A DNA stretch of 64,000 nucleotides from Rhodobacter sp. (GTDB lineage Bacteria; Pseudomonadota; Alphaproteobacteria; Rhodobacterales; Rhodobacteraceae), in the NCBI GenBank assembly GCA_027489175.1, contig JAIYAE010000019.1:277080-341079 (forward strand), read 5' to 3'. Below are positions 34,477 through 42,531 of the stretch, in pieces. Under the pieces are notes generated by a model that saw only the letters and a list, made by a program, of their open reading frames with translations, ran no database searches and had not been told where the DNA came from. The position numbers were made by a program, and so were the translations under genes. How positions within the stretch are numbered: the first letter of the stretch is position 1; each line of letters opens with the position of its first letter.

Positions 34477-35283
34477 CTATTGGCTTGCCTGCAGGATCGC
34501 AACGGTCACATCCATCTCTTCCTTGCCACCGCCGCGCGCAATGCCGCGGATCGGGGCCGCATCCTGTGCGTCGAAACCGGACCCCAACCGGATATAGCGG
34601 TCATCCGGGCAGCAGCGGTTGGCCGGGTCAAACCCCACCCAGCCCAAGCCCGGCAAATACAGCTCCGCCCAGGCATGTGCCGCCTCATGGCTTTGCCCGT
34701 CGGCATCGGCGAACAGATAGCCCGAGACATAGCGCCCCGGCAGCCCCCGAACCCGCGCGACAGCGATCAACGCATGGGCATGGTCCTGGCAGACGCCCTC
34801 ACCCAGGGCCAAGGCCTCCGCCGCCGTGGTATGGGCACTGGTGACGCCTGGCCGGTAGGCGATGGCATCGGCGACGGCCGCGCTCAGCGCATGGGCCAGC
34901 GCCAGCGGATCGGCCCCTTCCGCACTGCGGGCCAGACTGTCAAGCGCGGTGTCGGCCCGCGTGGGCAGCGTTGCGCGCAAATAGCATTCGGGGGCAGCCG
35001 TTTCCTTGTGGCCGCGCAAGACGCCGGTCAGATCGACAGTCTCCACCGTGCCCTGCACCCGCACCGTCACCTCAGCCACCGGGCCGGCCACCGTCCAGGC
35101 CTGCACCAGATCCCCCGCCCCATCGCGGAAGACCGAGCCCTGCGCCCCACCGGTCACCGTCACCTCCCAGGCGATGGTCTTCTGCCCGGCAAAGACCGAC
35201 GGCGTCAGGCGGTGGCTTTGCACCACCGACCGCACCGGCCGGTCATAATGATAGCGCGTCACATGGTCGACCGTCAGGCGCAT
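34477..35283 (-). CDS. Transglutaminase-like protein of the Anbu operon
   Basis: A 268-residue papain-fold protein. The catalytic triad is visible as C165 (GVCQDHAH), H203 (EAAHAWAEL) and D219 (FDPAN). The N-terminal domain (VDHVTRYHYDRPVRSVVQSHRL) is the bacterial transglutaminase N-terminal beta-sandwich. Activity could be amide hydrolysis or transfer on the product of the ATP-grasp partner. Its ATG overlaps the alpha-E stop (ATGA at 35283), and Anbu follows by 27 bp. Cytoplasmic, no signal peptide. Confidence 0.9.
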   Translation of the reverse strand: MRLTVDHVTRYHYDRPVRSVVQSHRLTPSVFAGQKTIAWEVTVTGGAQGSVFRDGAGDLVQAWTVAGPVAEVTVRVQGTVETVDLTGVLRGHKETAAPECYLRATLPTRADTALDSLARSAEGADPLALAHALSAAVADAIAYRPGVTSAHTTAAEALALGEGVCQDHAHALIAVARVRGLPGRYVSGYLFADADGQSHEAAHAWAELYLPGLGWVGFDPANRCCPDDRYIRLGSGFDAQDAAPIRGIARGGGKEEMDVTVAILQASQ

Positions 35284-36233
35284 CAGCGCATCTCTCCGCT
35301 CAGGTAGGTGTCATGGATGCCCAGCGCGAGGTCGGCGCTGTCGGCAATGAAGCGGGTCAGGTATTCGTGCAGGCCTTCGTCAAAGATCGCCTCGACCGTG
35401 GCCCCCTCGACTTCGGCCAACAAGGCGCGGGCCTTCTCCTGCGCCACCGTCTCGCGGCCATAGGCCTTGGCCACGCGGGCAAGGTGGTTCACCAGCCCCG
35501 CCGCGCAAGTGGCCAGCGACCGGGGCGATTGCGGGTTCAGGATCAGGAAGTCGGCGATCTTGGCCGCCGTCACATCGCCACCGTAAGCCCAGTGAAACGC
35601 CCGCTGCGCCCCCATCGCGCGCAGAAGCGTGCTCCACTGATAATTGTCCAGGCCCGAGCCGACGAAATCCACCCGCGGCAGCAGAACGTAGTATTTCACA
35701 TCCATCAGGCGCGCGGTGTTGTCGCCGCGTTCCAGATAATAGCCGATGTTCAGAAAGTTGAACCCGTCGTTGCGCAGCAAGGTCGCGTCGATCGCCCCCC
35801 GCACCATTGCCGCATGCCGCATCACCCAGTCGGTCAGGCGGGACAGTTCCAGTTCCGACCGCGGCGTCCGCTCCAGCGCCTTCAGCTCCTGGAACGCGGT
35901 GTTGAGCGCATCCCAGACCTGAGACGTCAGCGCTGTCCGCACGATCCGCCCATTTTCCCGCGCCGCCGTGAAGCAACTGGCGACCGAGGACGGGTTGTCA
36001 TGGTCAAAGAACAGAAAGCTTTCAATGTTGCGCTGCACCGGGTCGCCGTATTTCTTGGCAAAAGACTCCGCCATCCCGGTTGCCTGCAACAGGCTGTCCC
36101 ATTCGCTGCGGTAGCCATGGGCCGAGGGGATCAGGCTGATCCGGCTACCAACTTCCAGCAAGCGCGCCACCGTATCGGCCCGCTCCATATAGCGGGCGAT
36201 CCAGTAGAGGTTGTCGGCCGTCCGGCTTAGCAC
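35283..36233 (-). CDS. Alpha-E domain protein (COG2307)
   Basis: A 316-residue all-helical protein of the alpha-E family. Start GTG at 36233: AGGGGAGT lies 7 bases upstream and the product begins with the conserved LSRTADNLYWIARYMERAD. Repeated acidic helices (LERGDNTARLMDVKYY near residue 165) give the family its name; some form a probable active or scaffold site of unknown chemistry. It always travels with the circularly permuted ATP-grasp gene, here 88 bp upstream across a two-hairpin element, and with the transglutaminase, whose start it overlaps. Confidence 0.88.
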   Translation of the reverse strand: MLSRTADNLYWIARYMERADTVARLLEVGSRISLIPSAHGYRSEWDSLLQATGMAESFAKKYGDPVQRNIESFLFFDHDNPSSVASCFTAARENGRIVRTALTSQVWDALNTAFQELKALERTPRSELELSRLTDWVMRHAAMVRGAIDATLLRNDGFNFLNIGYYLERGDNTARLMDVKYYVLLPRVDFVGSGLDNYQWSTLLRAMGAQRAFHWAYGGDVTAAKIADFLILNPQSPRSLATCAAGLVNHLARVAKAYGRETVAQEKARALLAEVEGATVEAIFDEGLHEYLTRFIADSADLALGIHDTYLSGEMR

Positions 36234-36257
36234 GCGCCGCACTCCCCTACCCAAAGA

Positions 36258-36307
36258 GACGATTTTTCTGCGAAAAATCGTCCCTGCAATTCTTCGCAGA
36301 AGAATTG
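36258..36307. repeat. Two-hairpin element inside the Anbu operon
   Basis: Hairpin a has the arms GACGATTTTTC/GAAAAATCGTC around TGC (36258-36282), and hairpin b the arms CAATTCTTC/GAAGAATTG around three bases (36287-36307, with G-C closing). It lies between the ATP-grasp stop (36322) and the alpha-E ribosome site (36248), so on the transcript it may reduce or stabilise downstream expression. The AT-rich centres capped by G/C resemble those of the element at 30457-30510. Confidence 0.55.
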
Positions 36308-36321
36308 TGTTTGCTGCATGC

Positions 36322-37731
36322 TCATTCCGCCAGCACCCAGGTGTCCTTGACCCCGCCCCCTTGGCTTGAGTTCACCACAAGCGACCCTTCCTTCAACGCC
36401 ACCCGGGTCAGACCGCCCGGAACCAGCTCGATCCGCTCGCCCACCAGGCAATAGGGACGCAGGTCCACATGCCGAGGGGCGACGCCTTCCTCAACGAAAG
36501 TCGGAACCGACGACAGCGCCAGCGTCGGCTGGGCGATGTAGTTGCCGGGGTTCTCCACGATCTTGGCGCGGAACCGCTCCACCTCATCACGGCTGCATTT
36601 CGGACCGACCAGCATGCCATAGCCGCCCGAGCCATGGACTTCCTTCACCACCAGTTCCGGCAGCTTTTCAAGGACGTATTTCAGGTCATCCGCCTTGCCA
36701 CACTGCCAAGTCGGCACGTTGTTCAGGATCGGTTCTTCGCCCAAATAGAAGCGCACCATTTCAGGCACGTAAGTGTAAACCGCCTTGTCATCGGCCACGC
36801 CTGCCCCCGGGGCCGAACAGATGCTGACCCCGCCCGACCGGTACACATCCATCAACCCCGGAATGCCCAGCATGCTGTCTGGGCGAAAACACAAGGGATC
36901 AAGATAGGCATCATCAATCCGCCGGTAGATCACATCCACCCGGCGCGGGCCTTCGGTCGTTCGCATCCAGCAGTATTCGCCATCAACGAACAGGTCCTGC
37001 CCTTCGACCAGTTCCACCCCCATGAGGTCGGCCAGCAGGCTGTGCTCGTAATAGGCAGAATTGAAATGCCCCGGCGTCAGGATCACAACTGTCGGCTCAC
37101 CCTTGCACTTCTTCGGCGCGACGCTGGCGAGGGTCCGGCGCAGCTTTTCGGAATAGCCATCCACCGGCTCGATCCGGTTTTCGCGGAACAGGTCGGGGAA
37201 CATCCGCATCATGATCTCGCGGGATTCCAGCATGTAGCTGACCCCGCTTGGCGTGCGGCAGTTGTCCTCCAGCACGAAAAACTCATCCGGGCCGGTGCGC
37301 ACGATGTCGATGCCAACGATGTGGGAATAGACCCCTTTCGGCGGCACGAAGCCTGCCACGGCCTTTTCATAGGCCTCGTTCTGGTAGACCAGCCGCCCGG
37401 GAATGCGCCCCGCGCGGATGATCTCGCCCCGGCCATAGACATCGACCAGAAACGCATTCAGCGCCCGCGCCCGCTGCTTGATGCCCTTTTCCAGCTTGGC
37501 CCATTCCGCCGCAGAAAAGACGCGCGGGAACATGTCGAAGGGGATCAGCCGGTCGGGGTCACCCCCTTCGCCATAGACGGCAAAGGTGATGCCGATCCGG
37601 CGAAACAGCGCTTCTGCCTCGGCCTGCTTCAGGCTGCGCAGTTCCTGAGGCATCGCGGCCACCCAGTCGTCCAGCCGCGCATAGGGGGGCCGTACACCGG
37701 TGCCCTGATACATCTCGTTGAATTGCGCCAC
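36322..37731 (-). CDS. Circularly permuted type 2 ATP-grasp protein (COG2308)
   Basis: A 469-residue ligase-like protein. The start is a GTG (37731) following a G-rich ribosome site. Family marks are DMFPRVFSAAEWAKLEKGIKQRARALNAFL near residue 85, FFVLEDNCRTPSGVSYMLESR near 148, VVILTPGHFNSAYYEHSLLAD near 211 and HGSGGYGMLVGPKC near 360. ATP-grasp enzymes form acid-amine bonds through acyl phosphates, so this is the presumed synthetase of the Anbu-linked peptide or amide. First gene of the minus-strand set ATP-grasp, alpha-E, transglutaminase, Anbu, membrane protein. The product of the pathway is unknown. Confidence 0.92.
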   Translation of the reverse strand: MAQFNEMYQGTGVRPPYARLDDWVAAMPQELRSLKQAEAEALFRRIGITFAVYGEGGDPDRLIPFDMFPRVFSAAEWAKLEKGIKQRARALNAFLVDVYGRGEIIRAGRIPGRLVYQNEAYEKAVAGFVPPKGVYSHIVGIDIVRTGPDEFFVLEDNCRTPSGVSYMLESREIMMRMFPDLFRENRIEPVDGYSEKLRRTLASVAPKKCKGEPTVVILTPGHFNSAYYEHSLLADLMGVELVEGQDLFVDGEYCWMRTTEGPRRVDVIYRRIDDAYLDPLCFRPDSMLGIPGLMDVYRSGGVSICSAPGAGVADDKAVYTYVPEMVRFYLGEEPILNNVPTWQCGKADDLKYVLEKLPELVVKEVHGSGGYGMLVGPKCSRDEVERFRAKIVENPGNYIAQPTLALSSVPTFVEEGVAPRHVDLRPYCLVGERIELVPGGLTRVALKEGSLVVNSSQGGGVKDTWVLAE

Positions 37732-37990
37732 GCTGCCACCCCCACGCTACAAAGGCACTAGATCAGCCACGCGGCGCGGCGAAAAGCCCCTCTGGCGGGA
37801 AAATCGCCCGCAGAGCAATCACCTGCGCAAATTTTAAGCCAAGCACCCCGCCCCAAACCGGCGCCGCGCGGCTGCCCACGCCCACGGCAGGGATGTTTTC
37901 CAGACTTGCCCGGTTCCTGCAAAGCGCCTCACCTCGGTCCGGTCGTGACCAAGACTGACCTAAACGCCTGCAATATGGGGACCCTGACGA

Positions 37991-38539
37991 ATGCGCCTTG
38001 CCGGACTGACCCTTTCCACCTTCCTGACCGTGACCAGCGCCCACGCGCAAGACTGGAGCGGCTTTTACGGGGGTGCCAGCTTTGGCGCATCCGACGGCAA
38101 GCAGACCACCAGTGGGCGGGAGTTTCCCCTGTCCGGCTCGGCGCCCGGGCTTTTTGTCGGGCACAACTGGCAAAGCGGCAACCTGGTCTACGGGGCCGAG
38201 CTTGCCTATTCGGACGGCGGCATCACGCTGGATCGGTTTCCGCAAATCGAATACCACGACGTCATCGATCTCAAGGCGCGGTTCGGCTTGGCCCTGGGTC
38301 GGACGCTGGCTTATGGCGTGGTCGGCTGGTCACAAGCCGTTTACGTGAACGGAGCGTTCACCGACAAGCCGGACGGCGGGCTCTTTGGTGTCGGCGCAGA
38401 TCGGATGTTTTCCGACAAGGTCTTCGGCGGGATTGAGGTTCTGTATCGAAGGACCGACTTTCCCCTGCCAAACGCTGTGGGCGGAAAGGCCGACAACGAC
38501 ATCACGACCGTGGCGCTGCGCCTTGGTATCAAGTTCTAG
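37991..38539 (+). CDS. Small outer-membrane beta-barrel protein
   Basis: A 182-residue protein with a signal peptide (ending SAHAQDW near residue 19) and an eight-strand-type barrel: the start WSGFYGGASFGASDGK, the strand FVGHNWQSGNLVYGAELAYS, and the terminal VALRLGIKF ending in Phe. This is the pattern of the Omp25/RopB-like porin family of alphaproteobacteria. A GGGGA ribosome site lies before the ATG. The 259 bp upstream (37732-37990) separate it from the divergent Anbu operon and probably hold both promoters. No partner genes seen. Confidence 0.8.
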   Translation: MRLAGLTLSTFLTVTSAHAQDWSGFYGGASFGASDGKQTTSGREFPLSGSAPGLFVGHNWQSGNLVYGAELAYSDGGITLDRFPQIEYHDVIDLKARFGLALGRTLAYGVVGWSQAVYVNGAFTDKPDGGLFGVGADRMFSDKVFGGIEVLYRRTDFPLPNAVGGKADNDITTVALRLGIKF

Positions 38540-38664
38540 GCCAGTCCCTTTGCGCGGCCGCGGAGGGTCGGCCCCTGCACGGCGGTCACGGTTGCCCAGG
38601 CTTGCGATCGCTGCCCCGACGGAAGATCCCTGTTCCAGCCGCAGGCCCGTGCTATCATTCGCAG

Positions 38665-39672
38665 ATGGTCCAGCCCGTCCTTACCTTCACCGACCGGGGC
38701 ATCTACTGCCCCGCCGGGGATTTCCATATCGACCCCTGGCGCCCCGTTCCCCGCGCCCTGATCACGCATGGCCACAGCGACCATGCCCGCTGGGGGATGG
38801 GCGCCTACCTGGCCACCGATCAAGCACTTCCAGTGATCCGCAAGCGCCTTGGCCCGATCACCGCTGACGGGATCGCCTACGGCAACACCCGCCAGATCGG
38901 CGGCGCTAGCGTCTCGTTCCACCCCGCCGGCCACGTCCCCGGCTCGGCCCAGATCAAGGTGACCGTGGCGGGCGAAACCTGGGTCGTCTCAGGCGATTAC
39001 AAAACCGAACCCGACGGCCTGGCCGAGACTTTCGTGCCCGTCCCCTGCCACGCCTTCATCTCCGAATGCACCTTCGGCCTGCCGATATTTCGCTGGGACC
39101 CGCAGCCCGTGGTCATGGACCAGATCGCCCGCTGGTGGGCCGCCAACGCCGCCGCCGGCAAAACTTCGATCCTTGGCGCCTACAGTTTTGGGAAGGCCCA
39201 GCGCCTGCTTGCGGGCCTGCCAAACCTTGGCCCGATCCTGACCCACGGCGCGGTGGAAGAGATGACCCAGACCCTGCGCGACCAGGGTTATCCCCTGCCC
39301 CCCACCATCCGCGTCACGGCTGAGGTCACCGCGAAAACTCATCCCGGCGCCTTGGCCATCGCCCCGCCCTCGGCCCTCGGCTCCGCCTGGGCCAACCGCC
39401 TTGGCCCAAGCGAAGAGGCCTTCGTGTCCGGCTGGATGGCCGTCCGCGGCATCCGCCGCCGCCGCGCGCTTGGCACGGGGTTTGTCCTGTCCGATCACGC
39501 CGACTGGCAGGGCCTGAACGACGCGATCCGCGCGACTGGTGCGGAAAAGGTCTTCGTCACCCACGGCTACACCACCCCCTTTCGCCAATGGCTGGAAAGC
39601 CAAGGCTACGACGCCGGTATCGTGGAAACCCAGTTCGGTGACGAGACGACCGAAGAGCCGCTGGTCAGCTGA
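38665..39672 (+). CDS. Ligase-associated DNA exonuclease (MBL/beta-CASP)
   Basis: A 335-residue metallo-beta-lactamase-fold nuclease. The metal motif THGHSDHARWG is near residue 34, followed by HPAGHVPGSAQI, SGDYKTEP, and LSDHADW near the C-terminus, the beta-CASP-like ligands. The family (ligase-associated DNA damage response exonuclease) is normally adjacent to an ATP-dependent DNA ligase, and one is present at 40780, but a divergent HxlR/isochorismatase pair has come between them. The ATG at 38665 matches the family start TFTDRGIYCPAGDFHIDPW. Its stop is 3 bp from the convergent HxlR stop. Confidence 0.9.
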   Translation: MVQPVLTFTDRGIYCPAGDFHIDPWRPVPRALITHGHSDHARWGMGAYLATDQALPVIRKRLGPITADGIAYGNTRQIGGASVSFHPAGHVPGSAQIKVTVAGETWVVSGDYKTEPDGLAETFVPVPCHAFISECTFGLPIFRWDPQPVVMDQIARWWAANAAAGKTSILGAYSFGKAQRLLAGLPNLGPILTHGAVEEMTQTLRDQGYPLPPTIRVTAEVTAKTHPGALAIAPPSALGSAWANRLGPSEEAFVSGWMAVRGIRRRRALGTGFVLSDHADWQGLNDAIRATGAEKVFVTHGYTTPFRQWLESQGYDAGIVETQFGDETTEEPLVS

Positions 39673-39675
39673 CCC

Positions 39676-40002
39676 TCAGCCTGCCTTCGCCCAGTCGTGC
39701 AGCGCGATCAGCACCCGCCGCAGCGCCGCGCCGCGCGGGGTCAGTTGATATCCCGGCCCGCTGTCCTCTTCGACATGGCACAGGATACCGCGCTCGACCA
39801 ATTCCTTCAGCCTCTCGGTCAAGAGGCGGTCGCTGATCCCCGGTATCGCATTGCGGATTTCGCCGAACCGGTGCCTGCCATGCACCACCGCCCAGATCAC
39901 CGCCGCCACCCAGCGCTTGCCCACCAGCTCAGCCGCACCCTGAAAGGCCGCATCAAACGGCCCTTTCCCGATCCAGCCCTGCTCATCGCCTTTGCGCTCC
40001 AT
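39676..40002 (-). CDS. HxlR family transcriptional regulator
   Basis: A 108-residue winged-helix protein: GKRWVAAVIWAVVHGRHRFGEIRNAIPGISDRLLTERLKELVERG is the HxlR/PadR-like DNA-binding core (residues 27-71). The N-terminal cysteine found in redox-sensing relatives (HypR, QorR) is absent, so it is probably controlled by a ligand or its partner's substrate. Divergent from the isochorismatase-family gene across 100 bp that include an AT-rich promoter and dyad; regulation of that gene and itself is the likely role. Confidence 0.87.
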   Translation of the reverse strand: MERKGDEQGWIGKGPFDAAFQGAAELVGKRWVAAVIWAVVHGRHRFGEIRNAIPGISDRLLTERLKELVERGILCHVEEDSGPGYQLTPRGAALRRVLIALHDWAKAG

Positions 40003-40043
40003 CCCGCGACATTAGCCGATCTGCCACGGCGTTTCGACCCCAC

Positions 40044-40085
40044 TTGCACGCCGCATCGCTTACTTATAATACTTATCTATAGTAA
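40044..40085 (+). promoter_or_regulatory. Isochorismatase-gene promoter with probable HxlR site
   Basis: TTGCAC (40044-40049) and TATAAT (40065-40070) are 15 bp apart, slightly short for sigma-70 but with a consensus -10. TTACT (40060-40064) and AGTAA (40081-40085) form a dyad around it. The AT-rich segment stands out from the GC-rich surroundings, as an operator at an HxlR-controlled divergent promoter would. Confidence 0.5.
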
Positions 40086-40102
40086 TCAGATTCGGAGCCC
40101 TC

Positions 40103-40738
40103 ATGCACACGATCAACGCATTCACCCCGCAGAACTCCACCCTCTGCCTGATCGACCACCAGCCCTGGGTCGCCTTCCCGATCAACTCCATCGCGCCCGA
40201 GGTCTTGACCAACAACACCCTCGCTCTGGCCAAGACCGCCAAGGCGCTGGGCGTGCCGACGATCCTCTCCACCATCAATGCAAAAGGCGGCCCGCTGAAC
40301 GACCCGCTTTTCGCCGGCCTTGCCGAGCTTCACCCCGGGGTTGACCCGATCGACCGCCGCAACACCAACGCCTGGTCCGACCCCGCCTTCGTGCAGGCGG
40401 TCGAGGCGACGGGGCGCAAGAAGCTCGTCATGGCAGGGCTCTGGACGGAAGTCTGCCTTGCCCAGACCGCGCTGTCGGCGCTGCGGGCGGGGTATGAGGT
40501 GGCCTTCGTCTCTGACGCTTCCGGTGGCCTTTCGCCCGAGGCCCATGAACGCGCCTGCCAGCGGATGATTCAGGGCGGGGCGATCCCGATGACCTGGTTC
40601 GCCATGGCCGCCGAATGGTGCCCCGACAACACGGCGCCGGAATATCCCAGAATGTATCCGATCACGCTGGCCCATGGCGGCGGGGTGCAATGGGCGGTGG
40701 AATACATCATGGCGAACCTTCCCCGTTCCGACACGTAG
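40103..40738 (+). CDS. Isochorismatase-family hydrolase (YcaC-like)
   Basis: A 211-residue cysteine hydrolase. Catalytic elements: the aspartate in LIDHQPW (D17), a lysine in the middle region, and the cysteine in GLWTEVCLAQTAL near residue 118. The long C-terminal section with MTWFAMAAEWCPD resembles YcaC and related hydrolases of unknown substrate. Its regulator is the divergent HxlR gene. The pair is inserted between the exonuclease and ligase genes. A strong hairpin follows 12 bp after its stop. Confidence 0.88.
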   Translation: MHTINAFTPQNSTLCLIDHQPWVAFPINSIAPEVLTNNTLALAKTAKALGVPTILSTINAKGGPLNDPLFAGLAELHPGVDPIDRRNTNAWSDPAFVQAVEATGRKKLVMAGLWTEVCLAQTALSALRAGYEVAFVSDASGGLSPEAHERACQRMIQGGAIPMTWFAMAAEWCPDNTAPEYPRMYPITLAHGGGVQWAVEYIMANLPRSDT

Positions 40739-40750
40739 GCACTCGCCAGT

Positions 40751-40777
40751 CCCGGGAAAGGCGCTATCTTTCCCGGG
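40751..40777 (+). promoter_or_regulatory. Hairpin abutting the DNA ligase start codon
   Basis: CCCGGGAAAG pairs with CTTTCCCGGG (10 bp, seven-base loop); the ligase ATG starts only 2 bases after the stem (40780), which leaves no free ribosome site. It may end the isochorismatase transcript, restrict ligase translation, or both. There is no T-run. Confidence 0.55.
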
Positions 40778-40779
40778 TC

Positions 40780-42381
40780 ATGAACCGCTTTGCCGCCCTC
40801 TTTGCCGCCCTTGATGGCACCACCAAGACCGGCGCGAAGACGGCGGCCCTTGCCGATTATTTCCGCACCGCCCCCGAGCCGGACCGCGTCTGGACGATCG
40901 CCCTTCTCACCGGCCGCCGCCCCAAACGCGCCGTCAACGCGACCGAGCTTCGCCTTTGGGCAGCAGAAGGGGCGGGCATCCCCGATTGGCTTTTTGAGGA
41001 AAGCTACACAGTGGTGGGCGATCTGGCCGAAACCATCGCCCTCCTCCTGCCCCCCGCCACCGCAACCGTTGACCTGACCCTTGATCAGGCGATCCGCAGT
41101 CTTATGCAGTTGGCGGGCCAGCCGGTTGAGGCGCGCAAGGTCGCCGTCCTGACCGCCTGGTCGCAACTTCCCACGACGGAACGGTTCCTGTTCAACAAAC
41201 TCCTCACCGGCGGTTTCCGGATGGGCGTGGCGCAGGGCTTGCTGACCCGCGCGCTGGCGCAGGCAACGGGGGTGGAAGAAGCCACCCTCGCCCACCGCCT
41301 GATGGGCAACTGGGACCCCGCGCGCACCGCCTTTGCCACCCTTGTCGCAGGCGACAGCCCCGAAGATGGTGGCGACGTGCGCCCCTACCCCTTCGCCTTG
41401 GCAAGCCAGCTTGAAGACGGCCCCGAAAGCCTTGGGTCCCCCGTAGACTGGCTGGCCGAATGGAAATGGGACGGCATCCGCGGCCAGCTGATCGCCCGCC
41501 CCGGCGCCTTCGCCCTCTGGTCGCGGGGGGAAGAGCTGATCACCGACCGCTTCCCCGACCTTGCCCCCCTCGCCGACTTCCTGCCCCCCGGCACCGTGAT
41601 CGACGGCGAAATCCTCGCCTGGGACACCGCCCAGAACCGCCCCCTGCCCTTCGCCGCCCTGCAAAAGCGGATCGGCCGCAAGACCGTGCCGAAATCGTTG
41701 CTGGCGGAAGCCCCGGCAAAGCTTCTGGCCTATGACCTTCTAGAGGATGCCGGGCAGGACATCCGCGACCAGCCCCTGTCCCACCGCCGCGCAAGGCTTG
41801 ACGCGATCCTGACCGCCCTCCCCCCCGGCCTGCCCCTCGCAGCCTCCACCGCCATCACGGCGCCGGACTGGGACGGGCTGGCAAATATCCGCGCCACCGC
41901 ACGAGAGGAAGGCGCCGAGGGGTTGATGCTGAAACGTGCGACCTCGGCCTATTTCCAGGGGCGCAAACGCGGCGACTGGTGGAAGTGGAAGCTTGACCCC
42001 TGGACCGTCGATTGCGTGATGCTTTACGCCCAGGCCGGGCATGGGCGGCGGGCCAACCTTTTCACCGATTTCACCTTTGGCGTCCGCCACGGGAATGAGA
42101 TCGTGCCCTTCACCAAAGCCTATTCCGGCCTGACCGACGCCGAATTCAACGAAATCACCCGCTGGGTGCAAAAGAACACCCTCGAACGCTTTGGCCCGGT
42201 GCGGAAGGTGCCGGCCGAACTGGTGTTCGAGATCGGGTTTGAGGGCATCCAGGCCAGCCCGCGCCACAAATCCGGCATCGCACTCCGCTTTCCCCGCATG
42301 CTGCGCTGGCGCCGCGACAAACCGGTCGATGAGATCGACAGCCTCGACAGCCTGCGCGCCCTTCTGCACGCCGCAAGCTGA
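40780..42381 (+). CDS. ATP-dependent DNA ligase, damage-response type
   Basis: A 533-residue ligase. An N-terminal DNA-binding domain (1-200) starts with the family-typical MNRFAALFAALDGTTKT. The adenylation motif I EWKWDGIRG carries the catalytic K229, motif III is IDGEILAW, motif IV EGLMLKR, and motif V WWKWKLDP; an OB-fold domain follows. This is the ligase normally paired with the MBL exonuclease (38665-39672), seen in bacteria in addition to the replicative NAD ligase; a role in interstrand or oxidative damage repair is proposed for the family. The Lhr-like helicase and phosphoesterase of longer clusters are absent here. Confidence 0.93.
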   Translation: MNRFAALFAALDGTTKTGAKTAALADYFRTAPEPDRVWTIALLTGRRPKRAVNATELRLWAAEGAGIPDWLFEESYTVVGDLAETIALLLPPATATVDLTLDQAIRSLMQLAGQPVEARKVAVLTAWSQLPTTERFLFNKLLTGGFRMGVAQGLLTRALAQATGVEEATLAHRLMGNWDPARTAFATLVAGDSPEDGGDVRPYPFALASQLEDGPESLGSPVDWLAEWKWDGIRGQLIARPGAFALWSRGEELITDRFPDLAPLADFLPPGTVIDGEILAWDTAQNRPLPFAALQKRIGRKTVPKSLLAEAPAKLLAYDLLEDAGQDIRDQPLSHRRARLDAILTALPPGLPLAASTAITAPDWDGLANIRATAREEGAEGLMLKRATSAYFQGRKRGDWWKWKLDPWTVDCVMLYAQAGHGRRANLFTDFTFGVRHGNEIVPFTKAYSGLTDAEFNEITRWVQKNTLERFGPVRKVPAELVFEIGFEGIQASPRHKSGIALRFPRMLRWRRDKPVDEIDSLDSLRALLHAAS

Positions 42382-42531
42382 CGGCCGCCCGTCGATAACG
42401 TCGTCACTCCTCGCCAACCTTGCGACGAGAAGACGAAGTCGCACGAGGTGCGGCCCCCGCCTTCAGCGCAGCCCTTGCGCCTGGCCCCCCCTGGCCCCTA
42501 GATGTCACCCATCAGTTTACCGGAGCGCCCC

